Made by a program: the position numbers and the translations under genes. DNA of 48,064 nucleotides from Macrocybe gigantea. Its lineage: Eukaryota > Basidiomycota > Agaricomycetes > Agaricales > Callistosporiaceae. The DNA lies in contig SJRY01000292.1 in NCBI GenBank assembly GCA_011319805.1, forward strand, positions 1 through 48,064, read 5' to 3'. Positions 18,490 through 29,626 of the stretch are shown in pieces. The notes beneath the pieces were generated by a model. It was given only the letters and a program-made list of their open reading frames with translations, was not told the DNA's origin and did no database searches. Every line of letters begins with the position of its first letter. The stretch's first letter is position 1.

Positions 18490-21400
18490 GAAGTGCGATT
18501 TTTGGTCTTCTTCCCTCTTGTCGTGATCCTTTTATCCTGGTTCGCAGTCTTCTTTAGGAAGTGGTCTAGAGCTTGCTGTGCATTCCCCAGTTCCTTCTCT
18601 TTGATCCATGTATTCTCTTCGTATCCGTATCCTTTCCATTTGACCAGGAATAGTGTCCCCCTCCCTTGTTTCTTCCTTTTTAGGATCTCTTCTATCTCGT
18701 ACTCTTCTTCATCATTTATGATTTCGGGGGGTGGTGGTGATGGTCGCTCTTGTATCTTGAAACGGGGTCCTTTGTAAGGCATGAGCAGTGTTTCATTGAA
18801 CATGGGGTGTATCAGCTGCTATGATGCTGGGAGTTCCAGGCGATATGCCGAGGCTCCTTTCTTTTCAACCACCTTGAATGGTCTGTATCGGAGTGCCGAT
18901 AACTTCTTTGATGGTCGATTGACTGTGATATTGGTGGCTTCTAGCCATACTCTATCTCCTTTCTTGTATTCACGGGCGGGTTTTCATCTCACATCATAAT
19001 TGTCTTTGGCTCGTGTTTGTGCATATTGCAGCGCGGCATTTGCTTCCTTTCGTATTTGGTTCATTCTTTTGACGAAGTCTTTTGCTGCGGGGTTATTCCC
19101 TTCTGTCGTCTGTGGCTCTCCCTTCCAGGGGTGCATTCCATAGTTGAGGTAGAATGGTGTCTCCTTCGTTCCCTGGTGTGCTTTGTCATTGTATTGGTAC
19201 TCTGCGATTGCTATCCATTCTGCCCAATCGTCCTGTAAGTTGTTTGTGAAGCTTCTGAGGAAGGCTTCCGTTTCTTGGTGGGATCGCTCCGCCTATCCAT
19301 CTGTCTGTGGGTGATAGGCCGTTGATAGATTTTGCTTTGTTCCGAGTAATTTTAGAAGTGCTGTCATGAATCGTGCTGCGAACTGGGGTCCTCGATCACT
19401 GATGATCTTTCATGGGATTCCATGAAGCCGCTACACGTTGTCTCGGTATAGTCGTGCGAGACCTTCTGCTGTGAGTTCGGTCTTTGTGGGAACTAGGTGG
19501 ATCATCTTGGTCAGGCAGTCTGTGACTGCGGCGATGGCATTAAAGCCATTCGAGCTGGGTAGCGGTCCTATGAGATCTACTCCGATATCTTCCCATGGTT
19601 GCTGTGGGACTTCGTGCGGGTGCAGGGGTGCGTGTTTCTTTTGTCGGATGATTTTGTTTCGCTGACATGTTTGCATCCATTGACATACTTCTTGATGTCC
19701 ATTAGCATTGATGGCCACCAATAGGTGCGGTTTATGAGCTCGTGCATGCGGTATTGCCCTGGGTGTCCTCCGATGGGTGTGTCGTGGTGTTCAAACATGA
19801 TGTTTTCCTTCAGTTTGTTGTCTGGAGGAACATAGATTTTTCCTCCTACATATACGATGTGGTTGTCTTCTGTGAACCAGTGTGGTTTTTCCTTCAGTCC
19901 TGTTGTTACGATTGTCTCCCTTCGTGTGCATTGTCGAATTTGTTCTATCCTTGAGGATTCGATCATCATGATTCCTCTTGTTTGTATTGTTTCATTATTT
20001 TCTGCTTCTTCTTTCCATGGGTGTTCGTCCTCGAACATCATAAATTCGAAGTCTCATTCATTATTCTCTTCCAGGTGTCGAATGAATGCTGCTTCTTTGA
20101 TCATTTGTATGTCATCCTTCTCTGCTAGGTTTTCTTCATATCCTGCCATCCGTGACAGGACATCCGCTTTTCCATTCGCCTTTCCTGGTACGTGTCGTAG
20201 TTTGTAGTCATATTCTTGTAATTTCAGGTACCAGCCAATCTGTCTCAAATTGAGTCGCTGCGGCTTCCAGAAGTATGATAGGTTTTTGTGATCCGTCAAT
20301 ATTTCGAACTTCTCTCGAGCTTCGAGGAGGTATTGTCTCCATGTCTTTAGTGCGACCATTATGCAAGAAGTTCCTTGTCATAGATTTCGTAGTTTTGCTC
20401 TGCTGGGGTCATGCATCTCGAAATGAATGCGATCGGATGCCATAGTCCTTTCTGCTGTTGTGATAGTAACACTCCAATGGCATATCCTGAGGCATCTGTT
20501 TCGACTCAGAATTTTCCTTCTGTCTGTGGTAGTGCTAGAATGGGTGCTGAGGTTATATGTTGGATCAGTTCTTTGAAAGCGCCTTGTTGCTTGTCTGTCC
20601 ACTGGAATGTTTTGTTTCCAGTCAACTCCGTCAGGGGTTTAGCGACCTTTGCATATCCCTTGATGAATCGTCGGTAAAAGTTCGTGAATCCCAAGAACTT
20701 TTGTAGTTCTTTCTTCGTCTTTGGGGTTGACCAGGATTGTATGGCTGTGATCTTTTCTGGTTCCATTTCTACCTTCCCTTCTCCTATGATGTATCCTAGT
20801 ACTGGGACTTTCGATGATTCCCAGATGCATTTCGGTCCTTTGATGAACAGGTCGTTCTTGTTCAGTATTTCCATGACTTCTATAGTGTTCTTTTGGAGTT
20901 CCTCTCATGTTTGTCCAATGATTATGATGTCGTCCATATAGATTATGCACACTCTTCTTCATATTTGGTCTTGGAAGAGGCTCGCCATTATTTGGCTAAA
21001 AGTGCCTGGTGCATTGCACTGCCCAAAATACATGACTGTTGGTTCGAAGAGTCCTCTTGCTGTTAGGAAGGCTGCCTTCCATTCGTCCCCTTTCCGGATG
21101 CGCACGTTATTGTATCCCCAGATAATATCGATCTTGCTAAAGTACTTTGCTTCTTGTAATATGTCAAGGAGCTCGCTGATGCATGGTAGTGGGAACTTGT
21201 CCTTGACTGTATATTTGTTTATCTCCCGGTAGTCTTGGATGAGTCGTTTGCTTCCATCCTTCTTGTTGCGAAAGAAGCAGGGTGCTGCGTAAGGCGATTT
21301 CGATGGGCATATTTTTCCTGTTCGTAATCCTTCTTCGACAAAGGCATCTAGTTCCTCTAGTTCTTTCTGTGTCATCAGATAAACCTTGCTCGGTATCGTT

Positions 21401-21930
21401 TTGGATGCATCCTTCGTTAAGTTTATTTCATGGTCCCATTCTTTGTGGTCTGGTAAGCGATCAAAGTTCTTCTCCTTGAAGAGGTGTTTGAATCTGATCA
21501 GATATGGGGGTATCTGGGTTCCTGTCTTGTCGCTGGCTGTGGTTTTCGCTGGTTCAGCCATCTTCTGTATCTTGATCGTCTGGTGGTTTATTTTGCATGT
21601 TTTAGGGCATCTGTTGAAGACAACTTCTCCTGTCCTCCATTTGATTGTTGGGTTGTGGTAGACAAGCCAATCATGTCCTAGTAGCATGTCCGTTTTTCCG
21701 ATGTCGAGTACGATGGCTTCCATGTGCTCTTTGTGTCCTTTAATATCGATGTGGACCTCCGCTACTCGGTCTGCTGTTTTCTGGCGGTTGGGTGATCCGT
21801 CCGCATTTATGATGGGAATCTTCTTGATTCGTTGTGTCTTCAGTTCTGTTTTTGCTACTATCGCGGCGTTGATGCAGGTCCTATCCGCTCCACTATCGAC
21901 TTCTGGTGTTATCATTGTGACTCCTTTTCA
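18486..21930 (-). pseudogene. Gypsy pol: protease, RT, RNase H, integrase, chromodomain (broken)
   Basis: Reading leftward: aspartic protease with EVDSGADRTC near 21,895 and LLGHDWLVYHNP; RT with LPCISELLDILQEAKYFSKI near 21,180 and the catalytic YMDD near 20,935; the connection domain (LQKFLGFTNFYRRFIKGYAK); RNase H with ILTDHKNLSYF and ADVLSRMAG (20,054-20,359). Then come an integrase HHCC-type zinc region (HDTPIGGHPGQYRMHELI, TYWWPSMLMDIKKYVNGC) and integrase core with VDLIGPLPSSNG and AAVTDCLTKMIHLVP (19,431-19,721). At the end is a chromodomain (18,486-18,803: EYEIEEILKRKKQGRGTLF, VKWKGYGYEENTWI). Several stops and frameshifts separate the pieces. All key domains are identifiable, so the element decayed recently. 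Confidence 0.92.
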
Positions 21931-22209
21931 CATTCATATTCTTGCTGGTACTGCGAGTTCTTTCCTCTTTGGTGGTTTGTCCCCTTGGATGGTTTTCCTT
22001 GGTGCTTCAGATCGCTTGGCGGGAATGGTGTATTTCAGAGTATGGGATGATCTACATCTGGTATCGAAGCGAGTCTGTTTCAGTTGTATGGGTCGCGATT
22101 TAGCACCTTCTAGTCGGACCCTTCGGCAAAACCCTCTTTGTCAGAGCTTTCTTCATCCTTGTCTTCTTCGTCCTCTCCTTCTTCTTCTTTCACTTCTCTG
22201 ACCCGGGAT

Positions 22210-23866
22210 TTTCCTTTCTTCTTCTTCTTGCAGTTTCATACATAGTGTCCCTTTAAGCCACAATTGAAACATGTGACATTTGCTGCTCCTTTTCGTGGTT
22301 CCGGGCAGTTTCATGAGAGGTGTCCTGGTTTATTGCAGTTGAAGCAGTTGTTGCTTTGTACTTTGTCAACTTTCATAGCCTGTCCTGCTCCTCGGCTTGG
22401 ATTTCCGGCCTTGCGCTGATTGCTTGTGAATTCTCCTCTCATCACATTTCTGTGTTCATCGATGTTTCGTCCAATCACTCGAACTGTCTTGATATATTCA
22501 TCTCCATCTGTTGGAAGTGTGGAGATCGAGTGTACGGCTTCTGCTGTCCTTCGGTTTAAGCTCTTCTCGAGTAGGAAACGAGGGGCTGTTCCTGTCATTC
22601 CTGCTTTTCCTGCGAGGTCTACAAATTCATTCAGAAATTCGTCAATGGGTCGGTTTCCCTGTCTGATGTTGAATAGTTTGCTTCCTGCTTGTGATGGTGA
22701 CATGACGTTGCTGAATTGTGTCTCTATCTCAGTTATGAAGTCAGCCCATGTGCTTTGGTTGGTAGTGGTGTCGATCTTCTTTGATGCCCAGTGGGCTCCG
22801 GGTCCGTCGGTCATTCTAGACAGGACCGCTCCAATCTTCTGTGTATCCATGAGATCTCCATGTGCAGTTATGTAAAGTTTCATCTTCCTCTACCAAATAT
22901 CGAAGGACGTTCAATCTCCTGTAAAGGATTTCGGTTCAGCAATGATTCCCTTGTATTCTGTCGTCATCCTTTGGGGGTTTCTTCATTGTTCTCTTGGTCT
23001 TGGCTTTCCTGTTCCTGGATCTGTTGTTCTTGGGTCTGCTGTGCTTGTACTTGGGCTTGCTGTTCTTGGAGCTGTTTCTGTCTTCGCTCCTCTCTCTGTT
23101 CTTTCCAGTAGTCTAGGTCGACTCCTGCGATTTTACAAGCTTGTTCAAAGTCAGCCCACTCTGCAGCGGTCGGTCCATTTGTCTTTGGTAATCCTTTTCG
23201 CTCCCTCCACCGATAGTATTCATCCCAGTCGCTGTTGCTTACTTTCGCCACAGTGGTGCGATTCTTTCCTTATGCAGTGCTTCAGCGGATTGGTCCTCTG
23301 AAGGGGTTCGGCGGTTTCGTTCCTGTGTGTCCTTGACTCTGGTGTCGTTCTCATTGGTTCTGTCGTACGCTCTGTGCGTCGTGCCCTCTCTGTATCAGTA
23401 TGTCTTCCTCCTGTGTTCGGCGATTATAGTTCTCGATCTGTTGTCGCCTAAAGTCTCAGGCTTGTGTTCGTTCTTCTCTCGTTTTCTTGTGGATGGGTTC
23501 GTCCTCTTCTTTGGCAAGAAGATTCTGGTCTGACCACAGCTCTTCTGGGCTTATCCCGTATTCTCCTTCTAGGAAGAGTTCTGCAATGAGTTGTGCTGCT
23601 CCTTCACTGAGGATCTCAGCGGGCTCGTCTGTGGTGGTGAAGGCAAACTCTCTCAGAAATGCCTGCTCTTCATCGTCGCTACTTGGTGTAGGCGTGCGCT
23701 CTCTCTTTCGTTTGTTTGGATTGCTAGTGTCTCTGCGGGTGGCGTGGACTGTCTCTGCAAATGGCGTGGACTGCAATGTCTGGTCTACTTCTCTGAGCCA
23801 AGTGCTCTCATCGCTCGTGCTAGTGCTCACTGGGTCGGCGACTGCTTGTCGTCGAATGTTGATCAA
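22210..23866 (-). pseudogene. Gypsy gag with two CCHC zinc knuckles (broken)
   Basis: The probable start is MINIRRQAVADPV at 23,866. A charged N-terminal region (23,456-23,866) is followed by a glutamine-rich helix (22,964-23,251; QEQQAQVQAQQTQEQQ) and the capsid-like core at 22,311-22,883 (MSPSQAGSKLFNIRQGNRPI, DEFLNEFVDLAGKAGM). The nucleocapsid end has two zinc knuckles, CFNCNKPGHLS.NC and CFNCGLKGHYV.NC; at each dot a TGA stop stands where an arginine CGA would be expected. These two stops are therefore probably CpG transitions rather than original features. Frame changes near 22,890-22,960 and 23,260-23,455 also split gag. Confidence 0.88.
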
Positions 23867-23919
23867 GTCTTTGATAAAGCGTGACGTGGTGTGTGTGTGA
23901 GTCTGAGCGAGTCTCGATG

Positions 23920-23930
23920 AGGCTTAATAT
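23920..23930 (-). promoter_or_regulatory. Self-priming primer-binding site of the Gypsy element
   Basis: Two bases inside the 5' LTR, the element RNA would read ATATTAAGCCT. This is the exact reverse complement of AGGCTTAATAT, found once in the LTR at 24,018-24,008 at the predicted 5' end of the mRNA. No 3'-end match to a tRNA beginning with TGG is visible. An 11-base match between mRNA 5' end and PBS is the arrangement known from Tf1 and sushi-type elements. Confidence 0.72.
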
Positions 23931-23932
23931 CT

Positions 23933-24252
23933 TGTTAGGCTAGACGAATCTCAGAAGGACTCGGGCAGACTAAGTGCGAGAGTGGTCTTGAGATGATGGC
24001 AAAAGGAATATTAAGCCTAGCGCTACTGGTACATCTGGGAGTCCTTATATACATTACAGTACTCGAGCACGGACCATGGGCTGCGCAATGCTGTGGACTG
24101 TGGATGAGTAAGACTGGAAGGAGATGACTCAGGATGACTAGGGAAGTGGGATGACTCGATAGCTGCGCACTGCGCAGCATGACAGGGGAGATAAGGGATG
24201 TGGGAAAGATAAGATAAGAAAATGAATGGTCCTTTGGGTGATGTCTGTAACA
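23933..24252 (-). repeat. 5' LTR of the complete Gypsy element
   Basis: Collinear with 17,734-18,053 and equally long. Transcription would run leftward: U3 is 24,252 to about 24,019 and R-U5 is about 24,018 to 23,933. Confidence 0.95.
24044..24051 (-). promoter_or_regulatory. TATA box of the Gypsy 5' LTR
   Basis: The minus strand reads TATATAAG, 26-33 bases upstream of the start site predicted from the self-priming match (24,018). The same box is present in the other LTR copies. Confidence 0.7.
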
Positions 24253-24723
24253 CAAGATATGGTCCCATGTCCTCTTATAGAGTTATGTGCTATCCTAATG
24301 TCACTTTTCCTGTACTCTGCATATTTTTTAGAATTTTTTTGTTGATCCTACAAGCAGTTGACAGTAAACCAAGCACTTTTCATGCTGCAAGATCATCAAA
24401 TGGCAAATTTCTGAATGATGATGAGGGATCATGAAAACAACCATCTGTACAGAGTTTATACAATCTAAAAAGGCTGGAGAAATGGGATATATGGTATTTC
24501 TGGACCCAGTATGTCAATTGGCACTTTGTAATCTGACAGTATCATCTGACATTCCACTAACACTACCTACAGGTCTGACCATGCTCCCCCCTGACATCCC
24601 ACCACTTTCGGTCATGGGATCTTATTGATGTAAACTATATTTTGTATTAATGGTGTGAGGTTTCCATGAGGCAAAATAAAAAGATGCTCTCTGTAGCTGA
24701 AGTATGCTAAACTACTCCCTGTC
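24253..24723. other. Unassigned stretch before the pogo relic
   Basis: This stretch is AT-rich with no recognised domain. One short + frame at 24,431-24,628 (MKTTICTEFIQSKKAGEMGY onward) has no family I recognise and is probably chance or a relic. It may include the left end of the pogo-type element, but I could not find paired terminal repeats by eye. Confidence 0.4.
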
Positions 24724-27316
24724 ATGCCTTCCAATAGCTCAAGCACAATCAACCTTGAGGAACTCACACAGGAAGAACATATTCAGCTCACCCTCATAGC
24801 AGTTTGTGCAAAAGAGACCTCTATATGCCAGGCTGCAGTCATTTATCAAGTACCCTAGAGCACACTCAATGACCACTTTAATGGCATTCCAACATGGACA
24901 ACTGCTCATGCACATCAGCAAAAGCTTAATCCTGCTGAGGAGGAAGTTCTTGTCAAGTGGGTGAAAGAAATGGGCCAGTGGGGACTTCCAGTTACACCAC
25001 AGACTCTTCATGATCATGTGTCTGACATCTGCAAAAAGGACATTGGTGCTTCATGGTATAATCAGTTTAGAAAACAACATCCAGAACTCACTGTTTGTTA
25101 TACCCAAAGCTGAGAAGAGTGTCATGCATGAGCTCTAAATCCTACTGCTGTGAAAGAGTTTTTTGACATAGTAGAAGAACTTATCATCAAATACCAAATT
25201 CCAGCTAAGAATATATACAATATGGATGAAAAAGGGATCCAGCTGGGAATTGGTAAACAGATTGCAGCATTGGTTGACTATAACCAGAAATCTGTGCAGC
25301 ATATTGAAGCAGGCGATCGTGAGCTTGTCACAATCCTTGAAATGGTATGTGCAGATGGAACATCACTTCCACCTTGCATCATTTTCCAGGCAAAGCACTA
25401 TAATCTGGAATAGGAACAGAACAATCCATGTAATGTGAGGTCTGCCCACCTACTGCTTGATTTACATGCGAGTGATACTCATTTACTATTTTCTTCATAG
25501 TATCTCTATTTCAGAATAAGGGTGGACAGATCAGGAGCTTGGAAGCCTCTGGCTTGAGAAAGACTTCCATCTGATGTCTGCTAAATGAAATAGAACAGAT
25601 GGTTACCATCTTTTGATCCTCGACAGACACAATTCCCATTGCATGTATCGATTCTGCAAATTTGCTGTGCAACAAAGGATAATCATGGTCTGCCTTCCAT
25701 CACACACAACTCATACACTCCAGCCATGTGATGTTGGTGTATTTGCTCTCTTAGCCTCATGCTGGAATGCTAAAGTCTTGCAAGCAGCTTGCAATAATAT
25801 CCCAATCACAAAAAACAACCTCTTACAATACTATGCAAATGCCAGATCATGCACATTCAAGGAGACCACCATCAAGTTAGCATTTGCAAAGATAGGAATA
25901 TGGCCATTGGATCGAAATGCAATTCTGAACAATATGTTTGTGCCATCATTGAATACAACAACTCAAGCTGTCCAACCTCTTCCCACTACTCTTCCATCAC
26001 TGCTTATTCCTATCGCATCAGAATCAGGTGATGTTGAAGTTGTTGATGATGTACAAAGATCAACAATTTCTGCAGCTACTGAGTCTACCCCCAGAAGTGT
26101 TATGGATGTCACCTAAAAGACCATTCAATTTCTTATCTTATCTTTCCCATATCCCTTATCTCCCCCATCATGCTGTGCAGCATGCAGCTATTGAGTCATT
26201 TCACTTCCAGTCTTACTCATCTGCAGTCTATAGCATTGCATAGCCCATAGTCTGTGCTCGAGTACTGTAATGTATATAAGGACTTCCAGATGTACCAGTA
26301 GCACTAGGCTTAATATTCCTTTTGCCATCATCTCAAGACCACTCTCACACTTAGTCTGCCTGAGTCCTTTTGAGATTTGTCTAGCCTAGTCCTTTTGAGA
26401 TTTGTCTAGCCTAACAAGAAGACTGCCTCCTGGCATGCTAACACAATATATGCTTGTTGGTCTTCCTCCTCCTCTTCCATTCCATGCATTATGAAAGGTT
26501 CTCTGACAGGAGAATGAAGATCTGCACACTCTGTTAGCTGCTGCAATGATACAGATACAATGAGATTATGCACACAAGAGGCTTATGGACTCTAAAAATC
26601 AATGACTGCATCAGCAGCTGTATGCAAGGCAGTTGAAGCCAAAACAGATCGATGGTGGTGGTTGCACACATCACTTGACTGGCAAAGAGTCACTTGCCCA
26701 ATTGGCCTATGCTGAATAGGCCCAGAAATGGAAGGAAATGCTTCATGAGGCAGCACCAATTCTCAAGAAGCAGAAGAAGACCTACAAGGATGAGATGACA
26801 TGGTTGCAGAATGAGAAGAAGGCTGCAGCAAAGCATACACAAGATGAAGCATGATGGCTAAAGGCCAAGGAACATGCAGAGTTGCAGCACCAGAAAGCAG
26901 AAGAGCACCAGCAAAAGGCTGAGGAGCATGCCAAGTCACAGCACTAAAAAGTGGAAGAGCACTAGCAAAAGGCCTTGAGAAGGGAGGAGGAGAAGAGCAA
27001 AAAGGCTGAGGATAAGATGAAGAAGGCCACAGAGAAGGGCACAAGGAAAGCCAGTGGAGGAAGGCATCATCAATTGCCTGAAACAGAGTCGGATGAGTCT
27101 GATAATCTATTAGTTGAATCCACTTATGAAGAACCCCCCAAACTAAGACCCAAGCCTTGCCCTATCATTCAAAAACACCAAGCTGAACCTGCTGAGCAGC
27201 ATCCTCATCCAAACATGCCTGTAAATGAGGCATCCAAGGTAAACTTAAGGCAGGACAGTACAATTGAGATTCTTGCTGCAGTTTGTTATGATCCACCATG
27301 TAAAACTAGAATTTAG
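24724..27316 (+). pseudogene. pogo/Tigger-type DDE transposase, decayed and split by a solo LTR
   Basis: The frame starts MPSNSSSTINLEELTQEEH at 24,724. A psq-type helix-turn-helix (IQLTLIAVCAKETSICQAA) and a CENP-B-like second DNA-binding domain (EEEVLVKWVKEMGQWGLP) follow. The DDE core has the first Asp in YNMDEKGIQLG (about 25,220), the second in ILDRHNSHC (about 25,620, with R where G is usual) and the third in LQPCDVGVFALL (about 25,725). The C-terminal part resumes after the LTR insertion at 26,422 and is rich in K/E/Q (RREEEKSKKAEDKMKKATEK), a coiled coil typical of fungal pogo-like transposases. Stops at former arginine codons and frame changes make it inactive. Confidence 0.85.
26098..26416 (+). 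repeat. Solo Gypsy LTR inside the pogo relic
   Basis: This is the same LTR family as at 17,734, in opposite orientation (starts TGTTATGGATG, ends CTAGCCTAACA). It is flanked on both sides by AGAAG (26,093-26,097 and 26,417-26,421), a clean 5-base target duplication. A 25-base unit is duplicated in tandem at 26,363-26,412. It is CpG-poor. A solo LTR arises by recombination between the two LTRs of a full element. Confidence 0.92.
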
Positions 27317-27663
27317 ATAGCTGTTTTGCCTGATATTGTAGTGAAAAACATACTGATGATGATTTCCAACATTGTGGTGTGAATGAGCAGCAGCAGGCAG
27401 TGGGAGGGGGCTGATACAGGCACTGTGACTAGCTGTAACTGACTTCACAGTCTGGGCTCAAATTCAAACACTACGCAGAAAAAAATTCATAGCTCTTCAG
27501 AGACACTTCTTAAAAATATAAATCAAGCAGAATTATGAATGTGTGATACTAGTGAACAGTTTGAAAGCATAGGATTACAGCAAGAGCAGGGAAGAGGGCT
27601 CATATATTGGGTTTGATCTTAGGTGGCTGACTTCCTGGCCCTGAACAGTACATGTACAAAACC
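27317..27663. other. Unassigned stretch between the pogo relic and the Ngaro-like element
   Basis: No coding frame or repeat partner was recognised. It may contain the right end of the pogo-type element. Nothing else is supported. Confidence 0.4.
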
Positions 27664-27767
27664 ACCTCTGCTGCTTACTCAAGCTTAGGCCAAAACCAGG
27701 AAGCACCATGTAATGCTCCCCAAATAATGATTGAGTGAAAAGAAAAAGGCAACTGAGCAAGAGGGCC
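27664..27767 (-). repeat. Split direct repeat B2
   Basis: 104 bases, matching 28,303-28,406 (shared CAAGCTTAGGCCAAAACC and CAAATAATGATTGAG). It forms the outer 3' end of the element. Confidence 0.8.
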
Positions 27768-27861
27768 CTCACTCAGTCTGTACAAATGTGTAATTACAGC
27801 CAGCAAAATGAATAAACACTAAATAAGACATATTATCCAATCCCAGGGAGGGTCGGGCAGG

Positions 27862-28300
27862 TCGCAAAAAGAAAAGCTTGAGTTCATGAGTGGGAGTCAA
27901 AGGAAAACTTGTCCACTTCTAATCATTGGGGCATTCTTTATAGGGCATCTGCTAGATCAATAGCACCCTATAGAGACAATGATGAAGAGATGACAAGTGT
28001 GATGTACAAGTGATGTGAAGAGGAGACTGATGAGTCAGACATAGGCAAAGAAGAGAGTGGCAAGGCCACTGATATGCACATCAGCAGGCGATGAATGAAA
28101 TCTAGAGCATACACATGGAAAAGGAGTATGGCGAGGTGCATGTAGACAAAATCGAGACTGCAGTGCAGTGCAGCTGGCTTCTGGTGCAGCCAGGGGCAAA
28201 TGGATGTAGCATGGCTGACTTTTCTGGCATAGCCAGATGAGAATGTGTGACTTTCGAGGCTCAGAGGCCTCTGAAAAAGCTCATTTACTCACCTTTACTT
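27862..28300 (-). repeat. Split direct repeat A2
   Basis: 439 bases, collinear with 33,058-33,496 without obvious indels. Compared with that copy it has lost many CpGs (for example GGTGTGGCGCGGCCGAC there versus GGATGTAGCATGGCTGAC here). It abuts B1 on one side, with 94 bases separating it from B2. Confidence 0.85.
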
Positions 28301-28302
28301 TG

Positions 28303-28406
28303 ACCTCTGCTGCTCACTCAAGCTTAGGCCAAAACCGGAAAGCACCATGTGATGCTCTCCAAATAATGATTGAGCAAAAAGAGAAAGGTGACCAAGCGAG
28401 AGGGCC
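28303..28406 (-). repeat. Split direct repeat B1
   Basis: 104 bases, matching 27,664-27,767, placed between the recombinase gene and A2. Confidence 0.8.
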
Positions 28407-28496
28407 ATTGAGGCATGAATGATGTATGTGGGGGTGGCAGCAGTGCAAAATGATGTAAGCAAGGAGCCTCAGAGAAAAACCAGGAGGGGGAGCAGG

Positions 28497-29600
28497 TTAA
28501 TGAGGAAGAGTGTGATCACAAGCCAAATGTTGTTCCACATGCATGGCAGGGTTCTCCCTGATGTAGATCAGCCATGTGCTAGATGACCAATACTTGAGTG
28601 CCTGTATAATTTCAGAAGGCAATCCCAGCGAAGCATAAAAGGTTGCCCTTCCGGCCCGAGCTGAGTAACTGCCATAATCTTGAGGCAAGACAGCAAACAG
28701 CCTGGTATCGAACCATGCCCAATGAGGTAGAGAACCATCTTCATGCAGGAACAAAGCCACTCTTAGACCATGGATCGTATCACAATACTGAATGTATCTT
28801 CACAGAAGCTGGACAGGGTCAGCATGAGCTTGCCTCATGAAAAGGATTGGGCTTCCCCGGTACAAAGGATCCCCTTTGTGATATGGTAGGAAATAGCTGG
28901 CATGTCCATTTTTGAATGTGAGAGAACCCCACTTTACAATTTTTCACCAGTCCCACAGCTCGAGGTCATTTGATACTATAAGTTCACCAATCCAATGGCA
29001 CATATAAAAGGCACATGCCAGAATGGTAGCAAAGAGCAGGTCATCATAAACCTAAGAGCACAAGGCCTGGCCCTTAAACAGGAGAAGATGGGCCACACAG
29101 AATGGAAGTTTTCATTTCACACCATCTGCCCAAGTCTTTTTCATGCTGCAGATTGTAGCCTGCACTGTGGGATGTGCTCTGTTATTGTTGAAATCAGGAA
29201 AGAACTGTTGCAAGAAGTGCTATGCTCCCAACTGGTATCTCAGGCCAGATGCGATGAATTTCAATGAGTAAGCGATATAACAGCAGAGAGTCTGGAGGGT
29301 CGGTTCTAAAGGGAGGGAGTAACACAGGCAGAAGGCAATATAGCTACAAGCTTCTGTAGCATAATTTTTCTTAGTGGATGCTTTGATGGCATTGGATTGC
29401 AGGCAGGCCACCAGATTGTCAAGTTCATCAAGGCCAAGGGGCTTATAAGCCATGCAAAAATTCCTAGGGCCGAGGGCCTTTAGAAGCAATTCTTCCATTG
29501 ACATGGCAACAGCTCCTATGCTGGCTTGAAGGAATAAATTTGGTCTGCAGGAAAGCACTGGGAGTATTCCTGGAAGAGACAGCATGAGAGCATATCAGTG
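28497..29600 (-). pseudogene. Tyrosine recombinase of the Ngaro-like element (broken)
   Basis: The N-terminal SAM-like helical part is at 29,220-29,585 (DELDNLVACLQSNAIKAS, TKKNYATEACSYIAFCL). The catalytic C-terminus is at 28,497-28,760: YSARAGRATFYASLGLPS matches the box II region where the usual H/Y-x-x-R precedes GG/RAT, followed by YWSSSTWLIYIRENP, which carries the W/H position and the nucleophile tyrosine of the family. The region between (28,760-29,220) is in broken frames. This enzyme would join the circular DNA form to the genome. Confidence 0.78.
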
Positions 29601-29626
29601 CATGTATTAGATTTCCCCTTGATGTA

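Larger units (their letters stand above)
17734..24252 (-). mobile_element. Ty3/Gypsy chromovirus, two LTRs, nearly complete
   Basis: The element is 6,519 bases, transcribed leftward, with 320-base LTRs at both ends (TGTTA...TAACA). Order in the reading direction: 5' LTR, self-complementary primer site, gag with two zinc knuckles, protease, RT, RNase H, integrase, chromodomain, extra ORF, purine-rich tract and 3' LTR. The two LTRs differ at about eleven positions by my hand count, all transitions. Several coding stops are CGA to TGA changes. Flanking pentamers (ATAAC left, CAAGA right) do not match, so there is no target-site duplication. The domain order and primer signal fit the Tf1/sushi-like chromovirus group. 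Confidence 0.95.

Noticed and set aside
18154..18777. 207-residue + frame across the Gypsy 3' region
   Set aside because: It is antisense to the chromodomain and the extra ORF, both supported by motifs or conservation on the minus strand. Its hydrophobic composition is a by-product of the complementary codons.
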